64,000 bases of DNA, from the NCBI GenBank assembly GCA_963693365.1, contig CAVNZM010000010.1:6758001-6822000 (forward strand), read 5' to 3'. The translations under genes and the position numbers were made by a program. Source of the stretch: Amoebidium appalachense (lineage: Eukaryota; Ichthyosporea). A model generated the notes under the pieces. That model was not told the DNA's origin, made no database searches, and saw only the letters and a list, made by a program, of their open reading frames with translations. How positions within the stretch are numbered: the stretch's first letter is position 1; each line of letters starts with the position of its first letter. Of this stretch, positions 1 to 12,055 are shown piece after piece.

Positions 1-33
1 CCCCCTTCCCCCCTCTCCCCCCCCCCCCCCCCC

Positions 34-67
<34 letters not shown>

Positions 68-825
68 ACACACACACACCTCCTCCCCCCAGCTCACACA
101 CCTCCTCCCCCCCCCCCCCCCCCCCCCCCCCCCCACACACACACACATACCTCCTCCCCCCAGCCCACACACCTCCCCCCCCCCCCCCCCTCCCCCCCTC
201 CCCCCCCCCCCCTGCCCGTCCGCCTGTGCGTCCCCATCTGCGGTGTGATTAGTACCTAGACTCTGGGAGGCGATCTGTTCTCGTGGTTGTTGTAAGTGAG
301 GCATGAATATATATATATATATATATATATATGATTTCCATTGATAGGAATATACATGCATGACCAATATGCATCATTATCCTGCACAAGAATGCGGAAT
401 ATGAATATGGATAAAGACCTTTGATTAGAGCAAGGATGCTTGATAGGAATTAATGTAAAATCACGGTTGATATGCATGCCTGAAGCATGGTGCCTCCTTC
501 TCCCCCTCCCCCCTCCCCCCCCCCCTTTCCCCCCTCCCCCCTCCCCCCGTGCCCTCCAAACCTTACTACAGCCCCTCTCAACTTCCCTGAGTGAGTTCTC
601 CCTGTCCTTACATTTGGTGGCCAAGCACCTCTCTATGGTTGTGCAATGCAACATTCATTCATGCCTATGCCCCCCGGGTCATTTGCCCTTGATTCACATA
701 TGCTTACCCCCTCCCCTCCCCCGCCCACCCCCTCCTCCCTCCCCACCCCAACCCCCTTGCCCCCCCCCCCCCCCCCCCCCCCCCCACCCTGCTCCACACA
801 CACATTCACAGACACGTTGCCTCCC

Positions 826-857
<32 letters not shown>

Positions 858-876
858 CCCACCCCCCCTTTTTCAG
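1..876. repeat. C-rich intronic sequence with CA and AT microsatellites
   Basis: Positions 1-220 are almost pure C with short (CA)n blocks, 307-332 is an (AT)n run, and 765-785 and 830-856 are further C tracts. The block ends in a pyrimidine stretch and CAG at 871-876, the acceptor of the first visible selD exon. I read it as the intron upstream of that exon. Between 221 and 640 the sequence is less repetitive, but I see no exon with selD similarity in it. Confidence 0.6.
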
Positions 877-1034
877 GTCCAGGCACACTCAGCGCTTGCC
901 ATAGCCATTGTGCCATTTGGGAGGGAGGACAAGATCGAGGATAACCTGCTGCAGATGATGGCTGGGGCACTGCACACACTGAACGAGGCAGGGTGTGCAC
1001 TCGTGGGGGGACACAGTGGGGAGGGTAAAGAGGT

Positions 1035-1068
<34 letters not shown>

Positions 1069-2702
1069 ATTGGTGGGTGGGTGTACGTGTGCATGTGTGT
1101 GTGGATGGATGGGTGTGTGTACGTGTGCATGTGTGTGTGGATGGATGGGTGTGTGTACGTGTGCATGTGTGTGTGGATGGATGGGTGGATGGGGGGTGGG
1201 TAGGTGTTCGTGCGCCTTTGTGTGTCTGTGTGATAGGGGAGAGGTGGGGGAAGGGAGGAGAGTGATTTTTGGTGGTATAAAAAAAAAGGGTGCGGGGGGA
1301 AGGGGGGGGAGCGGGGGCAGGAGGGGGAAAAAATGGGGTGATAAGGAGGGCATCCGTTGTCTGTCTGAAGTGTGGGGTTGAGTGATAGCCCAGTGCATGT
1401 AGAGGATATTCCCTGTTATCAGACCATGCAGTCTTATCCATGTGGGTCCCCATGGCCATATATGTGATGGGGTGAGAATATATGTGCATGTTGTGTTTTG
1501 ATGTAGGTACCGATATGGTGTGTACTTCCATGACGTATGACAACGTACCCTTCTCCCCCCCCCCCCCCCCCCCCCCCAACCCCAACCCCGCCTTTCTTCT
1601 GAGAAACAAACACAAAACCCACGTGCTAAAACATGCATGCCCCCACCAGAGTCCCCTCCCTCCTCCCCCCCCCCCCCCCCCCCTCCTCCTGGGGGTCCCC
1701 ACGGCTGTTCCCGGCTCCCTCACCCAGGCACATGCAAGCAATGTCTCACATGCGCACTCACGCGCACACGCATGTACACACGCACACAACACACAACCTT
1801 AACAATCCTCCCCTCCCCCCATCCCATCACACAGATGGCACTAGGCTTCAGTGTGACTGGCTACGGCAATCCCACCGAAATGCTTCGAAAGGGCCCATTG
1901 GTCGAAGGTCACGTGCTGGTGCTGTCTAAGCCAATCGGAGTGGGTGTCATCATGGCTGCTGACATGAGGGCAAAGGCAACAGCAAGGTGGGCTGCATCAC
2001 AGACCAACATTTCACGACGACCACCCACCCCCTTTCACTCCAGCCAACCCATCCCCTCCCCTTTCCCCTTTTAACACACACACATACATAAGTCCCTCGT
2101 TCGTTTCTGAATGCCTGGGAGATCCACCATCTCTAAACTATTATTAATTAGAGAACATGTTTTGCCACGGTGCTTATCAATTGTGTTCATGTGTTGGCAC
2201 GTGAACGATGGGTATGAGAGTGGAGCAGATGCTGGATGGGCTCCCCGGGGGGGGGAGGGGGGGGCTGTGAAGATGTTGATGTGGTTTCTTGGTATGTTTC
2301 CTTCGTCTGAGCTTTCTGTGTTTCCTTGAAAACATTTGCTCCCTTGGGCTGTCAAACGACGAGGTGGGGAACGAAGAGAACACACAGCCTGGTGGTTTCT
2401 TGTTTCAAGAAGTCCGTCTACTTACTTATCTGTGATTTATTTCATTCGGTTTTCTTCTAAAAAAAAATCTTTTTTTTTGGGGGGGGGGGGGGGGGGGGGG
2501 GGGGATGGACGGGTAGGGAAACTCTCTGGGATGATGTAAAAAAAGAGACTTTGGGGCCAAGGGGAAGTAAAAGACAGCAGACACATTTGTATAATATCTT
2601 CTTGGACACCTTCATTGGGTCCACAGATTAAGTCCAGTAATCCCCCAAATATCTGGCCCCCTTTTCTCTCCCTCTCCCCACTCCCCCCTCCCCCCTCTCC
2701 CC

Positions 2703-2734
<32 letters not shown>

Positions 2735-3277
2735 CCCCCTCCCCCCCCCCCCCCCCCCATCATTCCTGCTCAGTGTTCCTCACCTGCCAGCACACCCTCA
2801 TCCCCTCCTCTCCTTCCAACCATTCCATTCACATACCTCCAGCTCACCCCTCACGAGTCGTTTTCTCCCTCCCCCTGCCCCCCCCCCCTCCCCCCCCCCC
2901 CCCCCCCCCCTCCCCCCGGGCCTCCTCCTCCTCATCCCATCTCCCCCCCCCCCCCCCCCCCTTCCGCCGTCACCACCACCAACCCACACATGCACCTACC
3001 CAGGCAGTACCTGCATGCGGTTGATGTGATGTTGCAGTCTAACTGGCCGGCTTCACAATGCCTCAAACAGCACGGTGCAAGGTACTGATCATCCTCCCCC
3101 CTTCTCCCCCCCCCCCCCCCTCCCCCCCCCCACCCCACCCCACCCCCTCCCCCCACCCCTGCGCGCCCTTTGCCTTTCTCTCCTGGCACTAGATGGACCA
3201 GGTGGTGGTTGCACAGTCGACTTACCGCATCACATTGTCTCTACATTCCACTTCACCACATACTCCGTCTCCACTCA

Positions 3278-3314
<37 letters not shown>

Positions 3315-6300
3315 CCCCCCCTTCTCCCCCCTTCCTTGCTCTCACCGCTTGTATGCTATGTTGGTTTATCTGCAACATGACACCCTCGCGTCTTCCTTGA
3401 CCGCCATTGAAAAGCATTAGTGCTCAACCAGGTTATGTGATAGGAAAAGGGGCCTGGGGAGGAGGGGAATGAGGAGGGGGGAGGGAGGGCGGGGGGGACG
3501 GCCAGGGGAGGAGAGGGGGAGGAGGGGGGACCGACGAGCTCATATTCAGAATGTGTTTTCCCTGGTGGAATGGGTTAATTAGATGTATTGGTGCACAGTT
3601 CACCTAATATATAGTTTTTTTCCTGACGAACTAATGGCTCTAGGCTTTGCTTTCCGAAGTATGTTAAAATCTAACACTTAGGAGTAAACAACTTAATGTT
3701 CTGTTGGTCCCACAATCACATAATCCCTGGCGTTCACTGCCCCCTGACCATGGACGTGCACACAGTGCCTGCACCGATGTGACTGGCTTTGGTCTGCTGG
3801 GCCATCTGCTGGAGATGTGTGATGCTTCTCCGAACACGGTGTGCATATCCCCCCCCCCCCCCCCCCCCTCCCCCTCTCTCCTGGCTCCTCCAATCTTGAA
3901 GTCCCATACTGACCCTTAAAAACAACAATGACCATCCTTCAGCTGAGCCCCCCCCCCCCCCCCCCCCCCCTCTCCCCCCTCCCCCTCCCCCCTCCCCTCC
4001 CCCCCCCCCCCCCCCCGTCTACCAACGATATCCCCCCCCCCCCCCCCCCCCCCCCCCCCCGCAACACACACACCCCTCCGTCCCGAAAAAGACACAAAAA
4101 ACCACCCGACCCTTACCTCTCCCCCCCCCAACCCCCACCCCTTTCAATGCAGTGTGTACATCTCAGTCTCCCGTCTGTGCCGTGCCTACCTGGCGCCATT
4201 GAACTCAGTCAGTGTGGCGTGCAGTCCACTCTGGCACCACAGAACCGCCAGGTCGAACAGAGATTAACAATCGAGGTACACCACCATTCACCCACTCCCC
4301 CCCCCCCCCCCCCCCCTCTAAACACGCACGCACACACACACACACACACACACACAAACACGTGTGTGCTTTTCTTTTGCGGTATCTGCCCCTCCCCCCC
4401 CCCCCCCCCCCCCCCCCCCGGCCGCTGCTGCCGCTGCTGCGCCCTCTCTCTGCCTTCCTTCTAGAAGAACCACATGCACATGACAAACTGTGCTACCCAC
4501 ACCCACCGGCCACTTCAGGAATGTATTGGCTGCACTTGCACTTGCTCATTACAAAATACCTCACTCACTACAGCCTACTCACTCCCCCCCCCCCCCAACC
4601 CCCCCACCGCCACCACCACCGACACAGAGAGAAGGAGGGATATGGAGAGGGAGGAGCGGAGGGAGAGAGAGGTAGTGTAAGAGATGAGGGAAAGGGCTAT
4701 GTAGTGAGGGGGGGGAGGGGGGAGAGAGACACTCAAGCACTAAACACAACATAATAACAAGCGTGTACACACGTACACACAAACTCGATGGATTATTCCT
4801 TGAGTCCAGGTTCTTTGTTTCCTTTATTGGCAAATCCTTTCTATTCTAAAAAGCCTTCTCCCCATGTCACCCTAGGTATATATCCTGTCGTTTCTGCATG
4901 CATTTTCTCGAATCCCTGGTGTGAAATTCTCCTCGCCCACTGTAGGTGGTTATGTCCGTGCATGTTTATTTTGGGGTATATCTTGTTTATGCGCAATATT
5001 CGACGTCTTGCCTCATACGTTATCATGTAGGAAACACCGTGTGCAAATCTTGTACTGTACTAGCTTGTATGGGGTTTTTGTTTTTCTTTTCTTTTCTTCC
5101 GGGGGGGGGGGGGGGGGGGGGGGGGGGGACGGATATTAAGAAAGACGGGAAATGTGGGAAATATGGTAGGCTGGGGTTAGGAGGATGAAGCGACGAGATA
5201 GCCCAAAAATAGGATGCAGCAGGGAGGCTGAGGAGAGGGGGTGAAGAGGGGTAGTGATGCTAACTAGGGTGTGAAAGGATGGAGCCGACACCCACCCTGC
5301 CTATCCGTTACTCTTTGACCCCCAAACGGCTGGCGGGTTGCTGGCAAGGCATACCCCCCCCCCCCCCCCCCCCCCCCCCCTTTCCCCCCCTCCACACTCC
5401 CCTTCCCCTTCCCCCCGATACACACACAAACACAGTGTGGCCACACACCACTACTAATTTTACCACCACCACCACCAGCCCCAATTCCTCACTCAAGCCT
5501 ACATGCGGAAACACACACACATACACGCATGGACAAGCTGGTGTGCTCGATGGTGCTCACATACACAACACGCTCACAAGATTTCTTCTTTTCCACAAGC
5601 TGCCTGTACCGCTCGTCTCCTTCTATGATCCTTTACCGTTGATGCCCTATACGTGAGCATGCATAACACCCAAAATATAAGCCCCTCCCCTCCCCCCCCC
5701 CCCCAACCCCCACCCCACCCCTACCTCCCTTCTTTTGTGTGTGTGTGTGTTTGAGTTTGTGTGTGTAGTGAGTGTGGTGTGTGTGCGTGTAGATGGTATG
5801 CGGGTGTTTAAATTTTGTGTCATTATTATTATTATGATGATGCACCGGGACTATAGACCTGTATCATACAGGTTTTCGGCCAATAGCTTTGGTTAGAAAA
5901 AAGATTTTTTCAAGCGGAGACCGGCAAATTGATCAGCGCCCCAAGTTACGCAAGGAACTGTAGCTAACTCAAAACCTACCATATATGGTTATTTTTTCAC
6001 TCTTTTTTGCGTAAAAATCAGTCGGGTTCGCCCGGAACTCGTTCGAGCCTTGGTGCATGACAAAATTTTGTTTGAGAATTAATTTTTTCTAATCCGGACG
6101 ATCGTAAGATCTATTTGAGCTGAGTCGATTGCCGTAGTTTTCATTGCAGTACTATACCCCATGGATTGTTAATGATTTTCCAAAAAATTGCCCATTTTTT
6201 GCGTCAATTAGTAAGTACTTTTTACATTTTTTTTCAGGAAAGAAAAACGATATCAAAATTTTGACCGCGGAATATCTTCATCTTGTCGAGCTCTATCCAT

Positions 6301-6412
6301 AGACACCTTTCCCACCCGCGTAGCATTCCAATAGCGATTGGGGTAAGCGATCGAAAATCATGGTTGTTTAGACAGGTGTATAGACCCGGTGCATCATAGA
6401 ATTTATAACCAA

Positions 6413-6488
<76 letters not shown>

Positions 6489-6701
6489 TGGGGGGGGGGG
6501 GGGGGGGGGGGGACCAACGTGATCATATTATCGAGTCCTTGTGCTAACCAACAGGGCGCCCACCAATGCAGCATCCCTGCGGAAAGAGCCAACGACTGCA
6601 TCGGAAGACTTGCCGATTTAGGCTATAAGTCAGCTTGTGTGATTGGATCGATTGCTGGAAGAAAGGAGACCGATCCACCCGTGGTTGTTATGTCGGGGTG
6701 A
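877..6701 (+). CDS. selD: Selenophosphate synthetase (selenide, water dikinase), 3' part, 7 exons
   Basis: Makes selenophosphate from selenide and ATP, the selenium donor for selenocysteine synthesis. Exons: 877-1032, 1835-1986, 3004-3081, 3766-3838, 4153-4275, 5278-5348, 6572-6701. Phases agree at every junction and give 260 codons ending in TGA. Family motifs appear in order: LVGGHSGEG (exon 1), LGFSVTGYG (exon 2), the hallmark TDVTGFGLLGHLLEM (exon 4), PLLFDPQTAGGLLA (exon 6) and the C-terminal IPAERAND (exon 7). The N-terminal third, with the catalytic Cys/Sec and the ATP-binding Gly-rich loop, lies upstream of the window, so the gene is partial and its catalytic residue is unseen. The junction AAG|GCATAC at 5348/5349 is a GC-AG intron. 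It restores the frame exactly (AG+C = Ser). Introns carry poly-C, poly-G, (GT)n and, in the last one, a MITE-like element. Confidence 0.9.
1037..1200 (+). repeat. (GT)n and a GT-rich minisatellite at the 5' end of selD intron 1
   Basis: The donor GTGGGT at 1033 runs straight into (GT)n (1037-1067). About three copies of a GT-rich unit with ACGTGTGCATG and GGATGGATGG cores follow, to about 1195. The 3' end of the same intron (1745-1800) is CA-rich, that is, complementary. Confidence 0.75.
2479..2504 (+). repeat. Poly-G tract in selD intron 2
   Basis: About 25 G in a row, in an intron whose other tracts (2709-2758, 2879-2913, 2942-2961) are poly-C. The G and C tracts could pair in the pre-mRNA. 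Confidence 0.8.
5838..6398. mobile_element. MITE-like element in the last selD intron
   Basis: Terminal inverted repeats of about 24 bp: TGATGCACCGGG then CTATA and ACCTGT at 5838-5862, with the reverse complement (ACAGGT, TATAG, CCCGGTGCATCA) at 6372-6396; two or three mismatches. The 560-bp interior is AT-rich and has no coding frame. ATT triplets flank both sides, so a target duplication cannot be read. A similar end sequence, CCCGGTGGTGCATCAT, recurs near 54360. Family unknown. The inverted repeats are seen; the transposon reading is inference. Confidence 0.6.
6413..6512 (+). repeat. (ATT)n microsatellite followed by poly-G
   Basis: About 25 ATT units (6413-6488), then about 24 G, some 60 bp before the last selD exon. 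Confidence 0.95.
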
Positions 6702-7053
6702 GGGAATAGACCTTATACGAGTGGCACACGTGAACAGCTCTCCTTTACGAATAGGCTGAGGTAGCTGCATAGTTGCATAGCCAGTCAGATCGAACTAGAT
6801 TCGATTAACTTATTGGATAATATTTACAGTACCATGTGTATATCATAAGTCCCTGGGAACGTAGCGCCCAAACCTTTAAAACCCTGTTTAGAATTGCTAT
6901 GATGGTCGGTTAGCGACAGCTAACCCTGTCATGACTTTCTTTGGTGCCATCCGTTAGTACCTTGTTTCGATTTTTGTCGGCAGTTGAGAATAAATCCATA
7001 TGACTTGAGTTAGAGGCACCTCATAAGAATTGAAGACCCTCTGTCGACTTGCA

Positions 7054-7090
<37 letters not shown>

Positions 7091-7399
7091 CCCCCCCCCC
7101 CCCTCCCTTCGTTTTTCCCTAAGGAGAACACACACACACACACACACACACACTGTGTTCAATGTGCACAAGCTTCCTTAGTCTATTCACGTTGGGTGGG
7201 TGGTGGGGCGAGGTATGTTGCGGGGCAAAGGTGGGGGGGGGGGGGGAGGGGGGAGGGGGTTGTAATGTTTGGGCTTGCCCCACGTTTATATGGTAGTACG
7301 TGAGAGTAGATTCGAACCGATTTCGTTATTGCAACCTAGGGGACCGGAGGGGAGGGAGGGGGGGGGGGGGGAGCCAGAGAGAGAGCTCGAGAGCGGAGG

Positions 7400-7401
<2 letters not shown>

Positions 7402-7463
<62 letters not shown>
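7402..7463 (+). repeat. (GA)n microsatellite
   Basis: About 30 GA units between a G-rich and a C-rich block. It produces spurious Arg/Glu and Leu/Ser frames. Confidence 0.95.
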
Positions 7464-7470
<7 letters not shown>

Positions 7471-7522
7471 AGCCCCCCCCCCCCTCTCCCTTCCCCGCCC
7501 CCCCCCCCCCCCCCTCCCCCCC

Positions 7523-7553
<31 letters not shown>

Positions 7554-8814
7554 AAAAAAAAAAAACACCCACACCCACCTACCCACCCACCCAAAGCCCC
7601 CTCAACGTAGCTCACATTATGTACACTAAATCCAACACATTGTGCGTTGAAGACCCTCCCCATAGGGAGGATGGCATCAGGGATTCCTTTTATTCTTCTA
7701 CTTGCCAAAGGCTTATTCTTCCCGGACCAAGGCTTCGAGTGCGGCATATACTTGATATGCAGAAAAAGCGAGTTAGCAAACATTAAAGTGCATGCCAAGA
7801 TATGTATGCACATCACAACCGTATGCGAATAGAATATGTAAATACTAAAGAGGATGACTAACAGGATTCATGATAGGTATTCCATTTACTCGCTACTAAC
7901 CGCAGGGTTTTTCCCACCAAAAGTGACAGTGGAAAATTATGGCACTATAAGCAGTGCCTTCAAGTTGTTCTTATCGGTATAAACAGTATTTATAGACGCT
8001 TAACTCGTTGAATATTGGAAACAGCAAAATCACCATTTCAAGTAGTTACTCAGATGTTTCGTCTAAATTCTCTTACAAACCCACCGTATTGTCCTGGTTC
8101 CAGATCACCTTATGGGAGACGGTTTTTATTTTCAATTATTTTAAAGCGGTTCACCTCACAGAGGCTGCCATCTTCCACTTGGCTCTGCATATATAGTACC
8201 CTCAGGCAGAATGGTGTGTGGGAGATGGCCATGACAACGTATTTTGGGACTTGGTTCATGTCCCCTAAGTTCTAACTTAGTATGATCACGGTATTCAAAA
8301 AAAAAAAAAAAAAATCACCAGAAGTGCTTATTAGAAAAAACATACACAAAACCTATCTATAATCGGTTAGGTGTGCATGTGCATGGCAGAGCCCGATGAG
8401 AATGTGGCAAAGTAAACCTTGAGGTGGGTGGTGATGGGGTGGGGGTTGGGTGGGTGGGTGGGTGGGTTGGGGGGAGGGGGGGGGGGGGGGAGGGGGGGGG
8501 GGGGGGGTTGTGTGTGTGCGGGGGGGGGGGGGGGGAAGAGGGGGGGGGGAGGGGGGGAGATAAGAGTCTAAAACATCCTTTTCTTTCTTAAGGCCACGAG
8601 CTTGGGATTGGCCTCAGTATAATTAATATTAAGTGGATACCCTGCACCTTTTTGAAATTCTCTGCCCACCTGGAACAGATATTTCGTTGCTATCTGGAAT
8701 CATGAAATCGTATGACACTGAGGTTCTTTGACGGCACTGAGGTTCTTTGGAACCCCCCCCCCCCCCCCCCCCCCACTCACCCACCCATCCACCGAACACC
8801 ACCATCACCACCAC

Positions 8815-8944
<130 letters not shown>

Positions 8945-9239
8945 TACCCCCTCCCCGCACTCCCAGCCCCAACCTCCACCCCCACCCTCGGACGAGGTTA
9001 ACGTTCTGCTCCTGGGTCTGTGCCAAAACCCAACCAAGGCCTAAAAGCAAACATCAAAACACAGGCGGACATCCATTAACAGGTTCTTGTAAAGAAATAG
9101 CCTCGTTCAACGTCCTCGTTCAGAAGAAAAAAATGAAACAACCAAACCGAGAAAACCGAGGCGAGGGGACGGGGTAGGGGTAGGGGGTAGGGGGGGGGGG
9201 GGGGGGGGGAGGGGGGTTTCACCTACTCTATGCCCCCCC

Positions 9240-9738
9240 CCCCCCCCCCCCATCCCTTTCCCCCTCCCCCCTCCGTGCCCCTCCTCTCCACCCCCAGCCC
9301 CCCCTCCCCCCTCCCCGGGGGGCCCCTCCCCCCGGCCCTCCCCCCCCCCCCCTGGCGATTCCGGGCCCCTCTCAGCCACTCCCCCACTACCCCCCTCCTG
9401 TCCGCGAACCCACCACCGCATAATAAAAGGACACACACACAACACACGGACGTAGGTACATACCTACGTACACACGTATACACACAGACATACACACACA
9501 CATGCATACACAACACAAGCACACACACGGACACACACACACACCCACACACACACACACAGACACACACACACATACGTACCCACACAGACACAAGTGT
9601 CTATCTCCCCCCCCCATCCCCCCCCTCCTCCTTCGTGCCCCTCCTCTCCACTCGCAGCTCCCCCTCCCCCTCCCCCCTTCCCCCGTCCTCCCCCCTCCCC
9701 CTCCCCCTGGCGATTCCGGGGCCCTCTCAGCCACTCCA

Positions 9739-9770
<32 letters not shown>

Positions 9771-9980
9771 CGAACCCACCACCGCATAATAAAAGAACAC
9801 ACACACAACACACGGACGTAGGTACATACGTACGTAAACACGTAAACACACAGACATACACACACACATGCATACACAGCACAAGCACACGCGGACTCAC
9901 ACACACACACACGCACACACAGACACACACACAAATACACACAGACACACACACACATACACACACACAGACACATGTGC
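9240..9980 (+). repeat. Tandem duplication of a roughly 360-bp C/CA-rich segment
   Basis: The landmarks GGCGATTCCGGG, CTCTCAGCCACTCC, CGCATAATAAAAG and ACACACGGACGTAGGTACATA occur in the same order in both copies (about 9354/9709 and 9418/9784), followed by similar CA-rich tails. The copies differ mainly in homopolymer lengths. Confidence 0.8.
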
Positions 9981-11541
9981 ATACATCCTTGTCAATATAA
10001 ACGCACGGTCGTCATTGTGACACGAACAAGCGCAAACGCTCACACACTTTAAATGGCATATGACCACAAAATTTACCCATCAGGCTGGCACCCCCACGCA
10101 GATGCCAAGAAATGCTGCACCTGCTTGTACCTTGGGTTTTTGCTCGCAGCTAAACTGCGGTTTCTTTAATCGCAGAAAGGTAGAATGTGCAAAATGCAGA
10201 AAAAAGCGCACGTTAAGGGCATAAGTGCTGTAAATTGGGTTACATGTGGCGGAAAGGGTAAACCAGTATACTGCAATTGCTGAGTTTGTGTGTTTCGAGA
10301 TCTCAGGCGTGCATGTCTGGTGTGCAGTTTATGTGTGAAGTGTCTTTTTGCAGGTGAGTGTGCGTGCGACATGAGTAATCATTTGTGTGTATACCACCAT
10401 TTCTACAAGTGTTTGTACCTTGGGTGTATGGGCGTGATGCTGTCACACAGACCACTGCACAGCCATTTTACCAACATGGCCATTTTCTGCGCTTGCCTGT
10501 GCGCATTACTTATTATGTACATGTAGCTGTATGCACGTGTTCAACCGATGGTGTGCTATGGCTGTGCGTGATGGAGCACTGATTCAGTGTGTATTGCAGA
10601 ATTTTCTTCAATTGTTACCGAGAAGATTACCGAGAAGTCCCTCGAGTACACTTTGGCCTTACTACTACTAATAGTAACACTACCCCCTTTCGAAAGGCGG
10701 TCGATGGTCGACTCGTCGAGAAGTGTGTGCGCAGTCTCATTGGATGCCGATGACTCACGACTGTGTCATAGCAGGGATATGCCCCTTTCGCCGCATATCA
10801 TCTGACACATCACAGTTACGGAATCTCAAGGTCATCTGTATCATTGTCAAAAAAATCAAGGAAATAAACAGTATAATGGCAAAAGAACATATTTTATAGG
10901 TGTAATAGCAATGGAAATGATTATATTTGTACACTGAGATTGAATAAGACGAAGCCTAGGGGCCGCATCTATAAGAAATTCCGAACCTAGCGGTTGATGA
11001 TTTTCTACTAATAAGCATTATTCAAGCTCAGGAAACAGCTTTGCTATTGGCTGTTTGAAGTTTGGAATGCGGTAAAATAGGGCGGCACATGTACCGCATA
11101 CCTTGATAAAGAAATTTGTTCTGTCGGAAAAACCTGCTTACTTTTAAGTTATATATATATATATATATAAATGGTTTTTTTTAATAAAAATAGTTTTTGA
11201 AATAATTTTTACCGTTTATTTCCCCTTTTTTATTTATTTTAAAAAATATGTTAATGCTTTTCAGAACTTTTCTTCAAAAAGATGCATGTTTGGTTAAAAA
11301 CCACGGATATGTATTACCGTTTTTATTAACGAATCAAAATGGTGATTACATAACCTCGGCTAACCAATCATTGAGTAGGTCCCTTGATCCATGCCCCGGC
11401 ATGAACATTAGAAGGCGTTTCTGCAGTAGGGCTTTAAAACCCAATATTGATGTTCTTTTAAAAACGTTAAAATGTGTTCTAGCTAGAAGAGCACTTTAAT
11501 ATCACATATCGCTTTAATGATTTTTGGCTTGCCCAAGGTCC

Positions 11542-11548
11542 TATAAAT
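11542..11548 (+). promoter_or_regulatory. Candidate TATA box of the bZIP gene
   Basis: TATAAAT within CCTATAAATGG. A start site about 30 bp downstream would give a leader of roughly 390 nt containing both upstream ORFs. Position and motif only; no transcript data. Confidence 0.45.
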
Positions 11549-11699
11549 GGTTGCACAATCTTGCATCACAGCACTCTCTTTCGCTTGACTTCTCGAAAAA
11601 AATCACAGCGAACACTCTTGAGTGCATAAGTTTTTGAACAACTTCACTGCCTCCTTTCTCTTTGGTTTTTCAAAAGCGCGGGCAAACTGTGCTCGCTGT

Positions 11700-11792
11700 A
11701 TGTTGATTCGCCTAGACCCACTGCACTGTCGACCAGCCAGACGCGCTGGCAGAGCTGAAAGCTCGCGCGCGTCTTTACACAAGCAACCTTAA
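11700..11792 (+). CDS. Upstream ORF 1 in the bZIP leader (30 codons)
   Basis: The first ATG in the predicted leader, opening a 30-codon frame that ends with TAA at 11790-11792. It is Arg- and Ala-rich with no recognisable domain. It lies 59 nt before the second upstream ORF. Short upstream frames in this position let ribosomes reinitiate downstream in GCN4/ATF4-type mRNAs (family knowledge); that role here is inference. Confidence 0.4.
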   Translation: MLIRLDPLHCRPARRAGRAESSRASLHKQP

Positions 11793-11851
11793 CTCCCCTT
11801 CACCGGGAACACGCAGTGTTCACGGCAACGCCGACTTATTCCCATAACAAA

Positions 11852-12055
11852 ATGTCCTTCCGTGCTACCGCCACCGACAGCAATATGGCTGCCCGCAACA
11901 GCGCCGCCCACCTTTCCTCCGAGGCTACCAGCTACCTCGGAGGAAGGCAGTTCTTTGAATATGCCTGCGACGATACCTTTAGGCAACAGCAGCTCTCCCC
12001 CCGCAGCAATGAACAACCTCCTGTGCTTGCCCACCCTGGGGGGTCTTGGATTTAA
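11852..12055 (+). CDS. Upstream ORF 2, overlapping the bZIP start out of frame (67 codons)
   Basis: ATG in context AACAAAATG (A at -3). The frame runs to TAA at 12053-12055 and covers the bZIP ATG at 11961 in another frame. Translating it would exclude initiation at the bZIP ATG, as with inhibitory uORF2 of vertebrate ATF4. It could instead be part of an alternative N-terminus if an unseen intron or an indel exists, but I see no splice signals supporting that. Confidence 0.4.
   Translation: MSFRATATDSNMAARNSAAHLSSEATSYLGGRQFFEYACDDTFRQQQLSPRSNEQPPVLAHPGGSWI

Noticed and set aside
440-1792. Long Pro-, Gly-, His/Thr- and Cys/Val-rich frames on both strands (here and around 9200-10000, 14700-15500, 19700-20140, 20700-22440, 36400-37750, 38120-39140)
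   Set aside because: They are translations of poly-C, poly-G, (CA)n, (GT)n and (GA)n in introns or intergenic DNA, with no domain and complementary frames on the other strand.
4465-4520. Possible extra selD exon (NHMHMTNCATHTHRPLQ)
   Set aside because: Exons 4153-4275 and 5278-5348 join in phase without it. Both its donors leave the wrong phase, and the peptide does not fit the family.
7296-7330. AGATTCGAACCGA resembling a tRNA T-arm on the minus strand
   Set aside because: The arm does not pair properly and no other tRNA arms are nearby.
11816-11960. N-terminal extensions of the bZIP frames upstream of an ATG
   Set aside because: They begin at GTG; no ATG is in frame before 11961.
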